Below are positions 51,068 to 58,814 of a DNA stretch of 64,000 nucleotides, one piece after another (the stretch's first letter is position 1; the number at the start of each line of letters is the position of its first letter). Below the pieces are notes generated by a model, which worked only from the letters and a program-made list of their open reading frames with translations, was not told the origin of the DNA and did not search any database. The translations under genes and the position numbers were made by a program. Origin of the DNA: Dialister sp900541485 (GTDB lineage: Bacteria > Bacillota > Negativicutes > Veillonellales > Dialisteraceae); contig OZ221974.1 of the NCBI GenBank assembly GCA_965119665.1, positions 1,550,001-1,614,000 of the forward strand. Direction: 5' to 3'.

Positions 51068-51783
51068 AAATGAATAAATCATGGATTGCTAATGGTGTAA
51101 CAGCAACAAATGCTCTTTTCGGCGGGCTATCTATTATGATGTCAATTTCCGGTGAATATCATGTGGCAGCTGTATGTATATTGATTGCCATGATAGCAGA
51201 TGCACTGGATGGTCGTGTTGCCAGAGCGTTACATACAGCCGGACCGATGGGCGTGGAGTTGGATTCTCTTTCAGATGATATTTCTTTTGGTATTGCTGCC
51301 GGTGCATTGATGTATGCCTACCAGTTAAAAGAATTGGGGGCGTTGGGATTTATACCTTGTGCACTCCTGGGGGCTTTTTGTGCCTTCAGATTGGCGCGGT
51401 TTAACATAAAAGCCAATGCGGTTCACGGTTATTTTGAAGGACTTCCCTGTCCGACAGTGGGTGTTATCATTGCCTGCTATGTTTTATCCGGGGTTAAAAT
51501 ATGGAACTGGGTGGCTATGGTATTTGTACTCCTTCTTGCATTTCTGATGGTAAGTGAGGTTCATTATCCGGATAATAAGGGAGCCAGTGCTGATCAACTG
51601 CACTTAAATGCATTTTTGATTTGTCTCGGATTCTTTATTGTTTGCACAATTATATACTGGCCTATCTGGGCAGCGGCACTCTGCGCTTCTTACATTATGT
51701 TTGGTATGATGAATACATATCTCAATCGTAACAAATCGTCACGTAGAAGACGCAGAAGAAATTTAACAGAGGATGATATCTGA
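51064..51783 (+). CDS. pssA: CDP-diacylglycerol--serine O-phosphatidyltransferase
   Basis: Joins CDP-diacylglycerol and serine to phosphatidylserine, the substrate of Psd. The 239-aa product has several membrane helices and the CDP-alcohol motif ADALDGRVARALHTAGPMGVELDSLSD, i.e. D-G-x2-A-R-x8-G-x3-D-x3-D. A basic C-terminal tail (NKSSRRRRRRN) is notable. The stop is one base before the GT2 gene start. Confidence 0.94.
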   Translation: MKMNKSWIANGVTATNALFGGLSIMMSISGEYHVAAVCILIAMIADALDGRVARALHTAGPMGVELDSLSDDISFGIAAGALMYAYQLKELGALGFIPCALLGAFCAFRLARFNIKANAVHGYFEGLPCPTVGVIIACYVLSGVKIWNWVAMVFVLLLAFLMVSEVHYPDNKGASADQLHLNAFLICLGFFIVCTIIYWPIWAAALCASYIMFGMMNTYLNRNKSSRRRRRRNLTEDDI

Positions 51784-51784
51784 T

Positions 51785-53041
51785 ATGAGCTATCCTTTGG
51801 ATCTTCTTATGATTCCCATTCAACTGATAGTAGCTTGGTTCACAATCTACTATACAGTCATTGCACTATTTGGAATGTGGCATAAAAAAGAGAAAAAAAT
51901 AGCCGAACCTAAAAGCAAATTTGCGCTTATGGTTCCGGCTCATAATGAAGAAATGGTCTTGGGTGATCTTCTGGATAACCTGAATCTTTTGAAGTATCCG
52001 AAAGAACTATACGATGTTTATGTGATTGCTGATAATTGTACAGATAAAACAGCAGATGTTGCAAAAAAACATGGTGCGTATGTCTTGGAGAGGTTTAATA
52101 AAGAACATGCAGGAAAGGGATATGCCATGGATTGGGCATTTCCCAAAATCTTTGAGACAGGTAAAAAATATGACGCTTTTTGTGTGTTTGATGCAGATAA
52201 TCTGGTGCATCTCGACTTTTTATCGGTGATGAATACACGACTTCTGAAAGGGCAAAAAGTGCTCCAAGGATATCTTTCCGCAAAGAATCCTGTCGATACA
52301 TGGGTATCAGGTACATTTGCTATTGCTTTTTGGACGGTCAATCATCTTTGGCATTTGGGGAAATATAATATAGGGTTATCTTCCTGCCTTGGCGGAACGG
52401 GTATGTGTATTTCCGCAGATATTGTAAAAGAATTTGGCTGGGGTTGTGATTGTCTGACAGAAGATATGGAATTTTCAATGAAATGTCTTTCCCGCGGAAT
52501 TCGCACCTGTTGGGTTCACGATGCCATCATTTATGATGAGAAGCCGTTATCTTTTATGGCCTCATGGAGACAGAGAAAACGTTGGGCACAGGGACAGTTT
52601 GATTGTTCCGAACGGTATATTCCTATTTTATTAAAGGAAGGCATTAAACGCCGGAGCATAATAATTTTGGACGGAATTATGCAATTGCTCCAAAATTATT
52701 TCCTCCTTTTATCGACTTTTTATTTGGTAATGACTTATATCAATATCTACTATCCCTGTTTTACGGTCATTCTTTATAATGATGTACTTTTGCCAAAGCA
52801 ATTTTGGAGTGTTCTGGGAACGATTCAGTATATTTTACCATTGGTGGTTCTCCTGCAAATTGAAGTACCTATAAAAATATATTTATATTGGCTTATATAT
52901 CCGATATTTATGTATTCGTGGATTCCCGTTACTTTTCTCGGTTGGTTGCACCGCCACGATAAAGAATGGGTGCATACTGTACATACAAGAAGCATGCAAT
53001 TTGAAGATGCATCGCTGACACGTAAAAAGGAAATTGAATAA
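51785..53041 (+). CDS. Family 2 glycosyltransferase, membrane-bound
   Basis: The 418-aa product is a processive-type GT2: a first membrane helix, ALMVPAHNEEMVLGDLLDNL near residue 45, the DxD-type FDADN, the catalytic-base region TEDMEFSMKCLSRG, and QRKRWAQGQ (QxxRW), then C-terminal membrane helices. Start 51785 was preferred to 51773, which has no ribosome site at usable distance. The neighbouring phospholipid genes suggest a glycolipid or surface-polymer product. Confidence 0.85.
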   Translation: MSYPLDLLMIPIQLIVAWFTIYYTVIALFGMWHKKEKKIAEPKSKFALMVPAHNEEMVLGDLLDNLNLLKYPKELYDVYVIADNCTDKTADVAKKHGAYVLERFNKEHAGKGYAMDWAFPKIFETGKKYDAFCVFDADNLVHLDFLSVMNTRLLKGQKVLQGYLSAKNPVDTWVSGTFAIAFWTVNHLWHLGKYNIGLSSCLGGTGMCISADIVKEFGWGCDCLTEDMEFSMKCLSRGIRTCWVHDAIIYDEKPLSFMASWRQRKRWAQGQFDCSERYIPILLKEGIKRRSIIILDGIMQLLQNYFLLLSTFYLVMTYINIYYPCFTVILYNDVLLPKQFWSVLGTIQYILPLVVLLQIEVPIKIYLYWLIYPIFMYSWIPVTFLGWLHRHDKEWVHTVHTRSMQFEDASLTRKKEIE

Positions 53042-53814
53042 TGCATATATTTTTAACAAACGATGACGGATTTTCATCAAAGGGAATTCGCTATCTCGCG
53101 CTCAGTTTATCTGAAATAGCGAAAATAACAGTAATTGCTCCGGAAACGGAAATGAGCTCCTGCTCCGGTTCTTTATCATTACGTAAACCGTTATATCTGA
53201 AACGGCAAAAAAGTTATGGAAAAAATATAGAGGTATATTCTTTATCGGGGACTACAGGAGATTGCTGCAAGTTGGCACTGGAATACTGGTTGCAAAACGA
53301 TAAGCCCGACTTAATTCTCTCCGGTATGAATTGCGGATTTAATACCGGGAGTGATTGTCTTTACAGCGGGACAGTAGCAGGGGCGATGGAAGGAGTTTTT
53401 TTGGAAATTCCCGCTATGGCTGTATCGACAGATAAATCAGAAAATGTAGATTATCTGCTTAAAGCTGCTGACTTTTCAAAAGAAGCAGTGGAAAAATATT
53501 TTATAAAAAATAAATATCAAGGGGTCTTAAATCTGAATATCCCCGTTATCCGATTGGAAAAAATGAATTGGAATAATGTGAAAGTAACGCCGTTGGGGTT
53601 ACAGCAATATACTAATGTTATAAAACAAGATAAAAAAGACGAAGAAGTTATGGAATTTTATATGAGCGGTAAACCGGTAATGTCAGAAAATGAAAATACT
53701 GATGTTTGCTGGGCAAGAAACGGATTTATTACCATAACGCCCCTTCAATGGAATCAGACGGATTATAAACAAATAAAAGATATTGAAAAAATAACTGAAA
53801 CATTCATTGACTGA
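53041..53814 (+). CDS. surE: 5'/3'-nucleotidase SurE
   Basis: Metal-dependent nucleoside monophosphate phosphatase. The 257-aa product begins HIFLTNDDGFSSKGIRYLA with the Asp-Asp metal ligands, followed by SGTTGDC, SGMNCGFNTGSDCLYSGTVAGAMEG. It overlaps the GT2 stop by one base and is the last gene before tRNA-Leu and the prophage. Confidence 0.94.
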   Translation: MHIFLTNDDGFSSKGIRYLALSLSEIAKITVIAPETEMSSCSGSLSLRKPLYLKRQKSYGKNIEVYSLSGTTGDCCKLALEYWLQNDKPDLILSGMNCGFNTGSDCLYSGTVAGAMEGVFLEIPAMAVSTDKSENVDYLLKAADFSKEAVEKYFIKNKYQGVLNLNIPVIRLEKMNWNNVKVTPLGLQQYTNVIKQDKKDEEVMEFYMSGKPVMSENENTDVCWARNGFITITPLQWNQTDYKQIKDIEKITETFID

Positions 53815-53853
53815 AATACTCTTTATATGATAATATTATTCCCGTCAGCATAT

Positions 53854-53939
53854 GCCGGAGTGGCGGAATGGCAGACGCAGCAGACTCAAAATCTGCCGAT
53901 AGCAATATCGTGTGGGTTCAAGTCCCACCTCCGGCACCA
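53854..53939 (+). tRNA. tRNA-Leu (anticodon CAA), prophage attachment target
   Basis: Class II tRNA: acceptor GCCGGAG/CTCCGGC, anticodon loop CTCAAAA, variable arm, T-loop GTTCAAGT, CCA encoded. The tRNA remains complete even though an integrase gene lies downstream, as when a phage regenerates the 3' end on integration. Confidence 0.95.
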
Positions 53940-53942
53940 TAT

Positions 53943-53986
53943 AAAAACCCCGATAGTATCGAGTAAAATCTACTGTCGGGGTTTTT
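53943..53986 (+). terminator. Strong intrinsic terminator at the prophage edge
   Basis: A 16-bp stem (AAAAACCCCGATAGTA with its complement, one G-U) ends in a T run, 4 bases after the tRNA CCA. It closes the host transcript, and may belong to the host or be brought by the phage att region. Confidence 0.92.
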
Positions 53987-54021
53987 AGTTTTGCCTAAAA
54001 TTTTTATCAATTTTGCTTTTG

Positions 54022-54043
54022 GTGCAACACTTGTGCAACACTT
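54022..54043. repeat. Tandem 11-bp direct repeat near the attachment end
   Basis: GTGCAACACTT occurs twice back to back, with a third partial TGCAC following. It lies between the tRNA and the integrase gene, where arm-type integrase binding sites are found. Confidence 0.6.
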
Positions 54044-54050
54044 TGCACAA

Positions 54051-54078
54051 AAAATGCACTCATGAGAGGGTGCATTTT
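54051..54078 (-). terminator. Intrinsic terminator of the integrase gene
   Basis: AAAATGCAC and its complement enclose a 10-base loop. On the minus strand it lies 25 bases past the integrase stop and is followed by TTTTTT. Confidence 0.75.
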
Positions 54079-54103
54079 GTCTTTTTTTATTTTGCGGTCA
54101 ATT

Positions 54104-55180
54104 TTATTTCACTATTTTTGCTGCCAATTGTGCAGCGTCATAATCCATGCCGGGGGTTACATGGGAGTATATATCCATAGTGGTAGAAAAGTTAGAGTGT
54201 CCCAGTCTGTATTGGACGATTTTGAAGTTTATTCCTTGCTCAATGAGGAATGTAGCGTGAGTATGCCGGAATGAATGAAAAGTGAATTCCGGGATTCCGG
54301 CGGCACGGAATACTTTTTTCGCTTCACGGCTTATATTATCCGGTGCAAGAGGAGTGAGGACTTGGGAGGGGAAAACTAAATTACATTTACTTGTATTTCC
54401 CAAAGACATCTTTAGTTCGAGAAAATAAACGCGTTGTTCTTTTAGCAGTGCGACTAAGTCATCGGATAGGGAGATTGTCCGACGGCTTGATTTTGTTTTG
54501 GTAGTTTCAAATATTTCAGCTGCTTTTCCGTCAACGGCCAATACCGTTTGATTAACGGAGGCGGTTTTCTTTTTGAAGTCTATATCAGACCACCGGAGAC
54601 CTAATATTTCAGATCGGCGCATACCTGTTTGTAGGGCAAATGAAAATAGTCTTTTCAGCATAGGATTATTTACATGCTCAAAAAACAGTTTTATTTGCTC
54701 TTCTGTGAGGGCTTTCGCCTCAGGCCTATGTTGTTTCACTCTACGCACGGCAACCATCGGATTTGAGGGAATAATACCATCATAGACTGCTTGTTTGAGT
54801 GATTCACTGATGACTGTATGAAAATAATTGATAGTTCGCGGGGATAATCCTTTGTCAATCATCCGCTGTTGATATAACCGAAATTGTGTAGGTTTTAATT
54901 CAGCTAACAGAATATTTCCAAAGGGGGATTTGAACAGGTTCCTGCTTAATACACTTCTATAAGACCGGTAGGTATTTACCGTAATTGTATGTTGAATACT
55001 TTCAAGCCATGCATCTACCCATTCGGCAAGAGTAATCTTTTCGTCAATCAGTGGAAATTCATTCATCGTTGTCAAATACGTGTCACGTTTATAGACGGCT
55101 TCTGATTTTGTCTTTCCTCTGAAATATTTTCTTTCACCATTTATGGTGGCAGTTACGGTGTATAGTGTTTTTCTTGGCAT
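54104..55180 (-). CDS. Tyrosine-type phage integrase
   Basis: Catalyses integration and excision at the tRNA-Leu site. The 358-aa product has an N-terminal AP2-like arm-binding domain, a SAM-like core domain (TLAEWVDAWLESIQ), and the catalytic domain: Arg188 in TGMRRSEIL, Lys230 region, His302-xx-Arg305 in HSFRHTHAT, His328 in LGHSN and the nucleophile Tyr338 in MDIYSH. AAGGAGCTGTTTTATT precedes the start. It is transcribed towards the tRNA. Confidence 0.95.
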   Translation of the reverse strand: MPRKTLYTVTATINGERKYFRGKTKSEAVYKRDTYLTTMNEFPLIDEKITLAEWVDAWLESIQHTITVNTYRSYRSVLSRNLFKSPFGNILLAELKPTQFRLYQQRMIDKGLSPRTINYFHTVISESLKQAVYDGIIPSNPMVAVRRVKQHRPEAKALTEEQIKLFFEHVNNPMLKRLFSFALQTGMRRSEILGLRWSDIDFKKKTASVNQTVLAVDGKAAEIFETTKTKSSRRTISLSDDLVALLKEQRVYFLELKMSLGNTSKCNLVFPSQVLTPLAPDNISREAKKVFRAAGIPEFTFHSFRHTHATFLIEQGINFKIVQYRLGHSNFSTTMDIYSHVTPGMDYDAAQLAAKIVK

Positions 55181-55204
55181 AATAAAACAGCTCCTTTCAA
55201 AATA

Positions 55205-55241
55205 AGAGCTGATTTGATATGATATATGAGTAATCAGCCCT
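55205..55241. repeat. Inverted repeat between integrase and Abi_2 genes
   Basis: AGAGCTGATT and AATCAGCCCT are near complements 17 bases apart. On the minus strand the second arm is followed by TTATTTT, so it could end the Abi_2 transcript before the integrase gene. Confidence 0.5.
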
Positions 55242-55261
55242 CGCTTGGGGTATTACATTTT

Positions 55262-55305
55262 CCCGTCAGTATGCGTCACCATACCGGCGGGAGTTTTTAT
55301 TTAAA
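55262..55305 (+). terminator. Terminator-like hairpin past the Abi_2 stop
   Basis: CCCGTCAGTATG and CATACCGGCGGG pair around CGTCAC and are followed on the plus strand by AGTTTTTATTT. It would stop plus-strand transcription from running antisense into the Abi_2 gene. Confidence 0.6.
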
Positions 55306-56283
55306 TATTTCATATAAACGACGTAGAAATTTCTCATGCAGACCGGTAACTTCTCTGACAAACGTGGCCGCTTCATTTGGAATATTATCTCCTAATTCCC
55401 TCATGGAATCTTCTATCTTTTCATAGTTAATGAAAAATACTTTGTTTTGTTTAAATAACAGAGAAACACATAGTAGAGCTGCCAAAGCATCGTCTTGACC
55501 ATATTTATACAAATTTGTTTTTTCATCAACCGGAATAAATAAATTTTCATGAATTGAAAGTTTTGGTATTCTTGCCGTTCGAGAAGCCTTTTGGTCAATC
55601 TTATGAATATAAAGGCGATTATTATGCGCGCATTTATTGCGGATGTTCGTAAGGTAATAAAGAATAGAAGATAAAATCGTTGGTGTCAATTTAGGATTGA
55701 TTGATTTGGCAATTGTCTTTTTTAAATCATCTTGTAAATTATCATAAAAGTTGCTCATAGTGCCAAAGTCCATAATAGTATTTAATCCCCATAGGGGGAC
55801 TTGATTATATACATTCATAAAATGGCATATAGCCGGATGCTTTTTTATTTCGTTAAATTTATTAATGTCTCGTTGAAGTTTGTTGATTAATTTAATGACA
55901 AATCTTTTCTTTGACGGGTCTTTTGTGAATGAGTCAGGAGAAAGATATTTCCAATGAGAAGATCCATAGCGCAGAGAGAAATGAAGCGATATTAAAGATT
56001 TCATTTGAGTCTCGACTGTAACAATCGAATAAAGCAAGTTATTCCTTAAAAGAGAATCAAAATGATACAGTTGAAGAAAATGTTGTAGCGTCGTACCATC
56101 TTTATAATAATCTTCACCCAACTCTAAACTTTTAGCTTTGTCAATAAACGGTTCTTTATATCCATTTATAAGATTATAGTATCCATATTGCAACAGTATT
56201 AAATCGGAACCGGATTGAAGTGAAATGTTTCTTTTGCTGAGAATTTCTAATTGCTCTGAAATACTTGTCGGTTTAAGCTCCAT
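55297..56283 (-). CDS. Abi_2 (AbiD/AbiF-type) abortive-infection protein with HEPN motif
   Basis: Presumed phage-defence ribonuclease. The 328-aa product has the Abi_2 N-terminus LILLQYGYYNLINGYKEPF, a central VPLWGLNTIMDFGTMSNFY and the HEPN catalytic motif RNKCAH at residues 215-220. ATG 56283 lies 7 bases after GGAG on the minus strand. A longer in-frame start at 56364 is rejected because it would cover an intrinsic terminator and a small-RNA region. A promoter, structured RNA and terminator precede the gene, resembling RNA-antitoxin systems. Probably a superinfection-immunity cargo of the prophage. Confidence 0.9.
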   Translation of the reverse strand: MELKPTSISEQLEILSKRNISLQSGSDLILLQYGYYNLINGYKEPFIDKAKSLELGEDYYKDGTTLQHFLQLYHFDSLLRNNLLYSIVTVETQMKSLISLHFSLRYGSSHWKYLSPDSFTKDPSKKRFVIKLINKLQRDINKFNEIKKHPAICHFMNVYNQVPLWGLNTIMDFGTMSNFYDNLQDDLKKTIAKSINPKLTPTILSSILYYLTNIRNKCAHNNRLYIHKIDQKASRTARIPKLSIHENLFIPVDEKTNLYKYGQDDALAALLCVSLLFKQNKVFFINYEKIEDSMRELGDNIPNEAATFVREVTGLHEKFLRRLYEIFK

Positions 56284-56297
56284 AAATATTCTCCAAT

Positions 56298-56375
56298 GAA
56301 AGAAAATAGCCCTGACACAATGTGTATCAGGGCTATTCTCGGTCCGCTTTGTGCAATACGCCACGGTTCAATCTA
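56298..56375 (-). ncRNA. Putative small RNA with own terminator upstream of the Abi_2 gene
   Basis: Between the promoter at 56381-56409 and the Abi_2 ribosome site, the minus strand carries about 45 structured bases (nested CCGTG...CAC...CGG complementarity) followed by a perfect 11-bp terminator stem (56305-56315 with 56327-56337) and TTTTCTTT. The transcript would be about 75 nt. From memory, an 'abiF' candidate RNA motif has been reported next to genes of this family; I could not test the match. Confidence 0.75.
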
Positions 56376-56380
56376 TAGTC

Positions 56381-56409
56381 ATGATACAGAAAATTGTACT
56401 TTTTGTCAA
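56381..56409 (-). promoter_or_regulatory. Sigma-70 promoter of the small RNA/Abi_2 unit
   Basis: On the minus strand, TTGACA (56404-56409) and TATCAT (56381-56386) are separated by exactly 17 bases. Confidence 0.85.
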
Positions 56410-56438
56410 ACAAATTGTACTAATTTGAAAAACATATG

Positions 56439-57437
56439 TTAAATATTTCTTGCCGTGGAAATTTTTGTCTCATTCCATTGAGTGCCGTATTTGTTGTCAT
56501 CAACGGATTTTTTTGCACACCAGTATAAAATCATTATGTTATATAAAACTAAGAATATGAATGTGCTAACGGGTAAAATAAACGCTCTTTCTGTTGTGTA
56601 TCTCATTTGTAGCTGTATAGGAACATCATATAGAGATGTGATAAATAAAGTTTGTACAAAAAACTTGAACAAGATCCAGTGACCGGACTTGCCGACATCA
56701 TGTAACCGCCGCACATATAAACCGTAAATCATGTATTCCGTTACAAAAACGAGAGCGGCGAGCAGGTTTATGACCAATCCGATAACAACATATGAACGGA
56801 TAGTGAATAAAATTTGGGCGAGGGAGATGATGAATAGAAATCCTATCGTGCTAACAATAGACAATAACGGGAAATATATCCAAAACTCTTTCCGCGTACT
56901 TCTTCCTTTAAACAGATAAAAGGAGGAATGTAAAAGGTGGTTATACACATCGGGAATGTCAGACGTTTTACAGTGGGAAATGTAAAAAGAATTTATTTTT
57001 CTTTTGATGAAATCCGGAATGAGCTTTTGATAAAGGCTGTATAAAAAATGAGGTATCTTGCGGCCTATGTGTTTATATGCATATCGTAAAGATGTGATAA
57101 GTCCGATAAGAAAGAAAATGATAAAAACGATAGAGGCCCATTCTTTTTTTATAATAGACGTGATGGTAAAATTGTTATTCTGCTTTTTGTGGGCATTTGT
57201 CCTGTTGGGTAGAGGTGATTGTTGCAACTGGTTTTGATTCGTTTCTTCAAAAGGCGTAAAACTTATGTGCTGACGGATAAGTCCGGGGTCTTGTTTCTTT
57301 TTCGGTGGAGGTTCTTTCCCTTCAAGACCTGCATAAAAATCTTCATCGCTCATGTTCAATGCCGTTGATTGGACCGGCTGCATAATCATCATTAAGAAAA
57401 TAATAATGGTGAGAAGTGCGTGTATAATTTTTCTCAT
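56439..57437 (-). CDS. DUF805 membrane protein with a signal-peptide-like extension
   Basis: The 332-aa product has a signal-like N-terminus, a polar region rich in Gln and Asn to about residue 95, one membrane helix, and then a DUF805 domain: FKGRSTRKEFWIYF near residue 178 and VRRLHDVGKSGHWIL near 253, with about four further helices. DUF805 function is unknown. AGAGGATAAAA precedes the start. In this location it is likely a lysogenic conversion or exclusion cargo; that is inference. Confidence 0.8.
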   Translation of the reverse strand: MRKIIHALLTIIIFLMMIMQPVQSTALNMSDEDFYAGLEGKEPPPKKKQDPGLIRQHISFTPFEETNQNQLQQSPLPNRTNAHKKQNNNFTITSIIKKEWASIVFIIFFLIGLITSLRYAYKHIGRKIPHFLYSLYQKLIPDFIKRKINSFYISHCKTSDIPDVYNHLLHSSFYLFKGRSTRKEFWIYFPLLSIVSTIGFLFIISLAQILFTIRSYVVIGLVINLLAALVFVTEYMIYGLYVRRLHDVGKSGHWILFKFFVQTLFITSLYDVPIQLQMRYTTERAFILPVSTFIFLVLYNIMILYWCAKKSVDDNKYGTQWNETKISTARNI

Positions 57438-57498
57438 TTTTATCCTCTTTATATGAAAAAACTTAGTACCATTTTTATTTATTCGGACGGTTCATATA

Positions 57499-57777
57499 TC
57501 ACAGACCGGAGTTATATGAATTAATGGCAGAGTTTACTTTTCTGATGGCACTATCTCTTTCTTCAACTATTTGTTGAATGTCATTATTGCAGTTTTCCAC
57601 ATATTTTTTCCCTTCATCAACATACCGGCCGACTTCTTCGGCGGAGGAATAAGAGGAAATGTAGCCCGAAAATGACGGGTAGTAGCTCATGTTTGAACCG
57701 CCATAATAAAAACCTGCGACATAAGAAATGCTGATGGCAGATAAAAAAGCTGCGGTAATTACAATTTTTTCTTTCAT
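57499..57777 (-). CDS. Small secreted or membrane-anchored phage protein
   Basis: The 92-aa product has one N-terminal hydrophobic segment (IVITAAFLSAISISYVAG) and a helical C-terminal half with NNDIQQIVEERDSAIRKVNS. ATG 57777 follows AAGGAGCTTTTAAA. No family is recognised. It lies between the DUF805 gene and the repressor and is likely co-transcribed from the lysogeny promoter. Confidence 0.7.
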   Translation of the reverse strand: MKEKIVITAAFLSAISISYVAGFYYGGSNMSYYPSFSGYISSYSSAEEVGRYVDEGKKYVENCNNDIQQIVEERDSAIRKVNSAINSYNSGL

Positions 57778-57802
57778 TTTAAAAGCTCCTTTCAAATAAA
57801 AA

Positions 57803-58441
57803 TTACCATGTGTGACGGGATTCTATTACTTTACCGATAATTTTTACCGGTAATTCTTCGATTTCTTTGTTGCTATAGAAATGTGGCTGATAGACTTCTA
57901 AATTTAAACCGACAAGCATAATACCTGCTTCGGTCTTTTTTATTTGTTTTACTGTGGCGTCATTCCCGTTTACTAAAACAATGGCGGTATCTCCGGTATC
58001 TACATCATTTTGTTTTTTAACGATGACAATATCTCCCGGTTGGAGTTTAGGCGACATAGATTCACCTTTAATTCTTAGTGCAAAATACTCTCCATTTTTT
58101 GCCATAGCTTCCGGAATTTCTTCCCACTCATCAATATCTTCAATGGCTTCTATCGGTATACCGGCGGCCACTCGTCCGAGGACGGGAATGCGGATGCCCT
58201 TAGTATGATGAGAAGTAGTTTCTTTTTCCGACTTATCTTCTATAAGGTCAGACTTTTCTATATTAAAAATATTTGCGATTTTTTCCATTGTGTTCATTCT
58301 TGGATATCTGGATCCGCTTAGCCATGAAGAAACAACAGACTTATTGACACTTAGACGGTTTGCTAAATCTGCTTGATTCATTTGAAAGGAATCGAGATAT
58401 TCATTTAGGTTTTTTATAAATATTTTTCTATACTCTTCCAT
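57803..58441 (-). CDS. CI-like phage repressor (HTH plus S24 peptidase)
   Basis: Keeps the prophage silent and self-cleaves on DNA damage. The 212-aa product has an XRE helix-turn-helix (MNQADLANRLSVNKSVVSSW) and a LexA-like C-domain: Ala93-Gly94 cleavage site in GRVAAGIP, Ser128 in GESMSP and Lys165 in ATVKQI. It is divergent from a Cro-like gene across operator repeats. Confidence 0.94.
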   Translation of the reverse strand: MEEYRKIFIKNLNEYLDSFQMNQADLANRLSVNKSVVSSWLSGSRYPRMNTMEKIANIFNIEKSDLIEDKSEKETTSHHTKGIRIPVLGRVAAGIPIEAIEDIDEWEEIPEAMAKNGEYFALRIKGESMSPKLQPGDIVIVKKQNDVDTGDTAIVLVNGNDATVKQIKKTEAGIMLVGLNLEVYQPHFYSNKEIEELPVKIIGKVIESRHTW

Positions 58442-58508
58442 TTTTTATTCCTCCCAAATTTATTTTATTACAAATAGTGGACGTTTTCAACACTGAAAAT
58501 AAAAAAAG

Positions 58509-58544
58509 TTTACTTTAGGTATTGACAATACACTTAAAGTGAAC
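58509..58544. promoter_or_regulatory. Repressor operator region
   Basis: AGTTTACTTTA and, inverted, AGTTCACTTTAAGTG occur on either side of the -35 box of the early promoter. The core CACTTAAAGTG is itself a perfect palindrome. A third related site is at 58774. Confidence 0.65.
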
Positions 58545-58550
58545 TATAAT
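58522..58550 (+). promoter_or_regulatory. Early (PR-like) promoter
   Basis: Perfect TTGACA (58522-58527) and TATAAT (58545-58550) with a 17-base spacer that contains an operator, so repressor binding would block it. Confidence 0.92.
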
Positions 58551-58582
58551 TCAGTAAGAACATAAAGGAAAGGAGATTGCAC

Positions 58583-58771
58583 ATGAAAATATCATTGAAA
58601 GCCGCTCGTGTTAATGCAGGACTTACACAGTCAGATGTTGCAAAAAAATTAAGAAAGAACAAACAGACTATCGTCAACTGGGAGAATAGAAAGACTGAAA
58701 TTGACAAGGCCAATTTTGAGGCATTGTGTAGATTATATTCTTGCAAAATTGACGATATTTTTTTAAATTAA
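58583..58771 (+). CDS. Cro-like XRE-family regulator
   Basis: The 62-aa product is almost only a helix-turn-helix (LKAARVNAGLTQSDVAKKL, then NKQTIVNWENRKTEI). ATG 58583 follows AAAGGAGATTGCAC. First gene under the early promoter and opposite to the repressor, thus likely the Cro or anti-repressor switch partner. Confidence 0.9.
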   Translation: MKISLKAARVNAGLTQSDVAKKLRKNKQTIVNWENRKTEIDKANFEALCRLYSCKIDDIFLN

Positions 58772-58773
58772 AT

Positions 58774-58790
58774 GTTCACTATTAGTAAAC
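58774..58790. promoter_or_regulatory. Additional operator-like palindrome
   Basis: GTTCACT-ATT-AGTAAAC, with half-sites matching those at 58509-58544. It lies between the Cro-like gene and the next start, so it may act as a road-block or an autoregulatory site. Confidence 0.6.
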
Positions 58791-58814
58791 TAAAATGGAA
58801 GTGGGGTGAGGAAA

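Noticed and set aside
56284..56364. A longer Abi_2 protein starting at 56364
   Set aside because: The extra 27 codons cover a perfect terminator and the small-RNA region, and ATG 56283 has a proper ribosome site.
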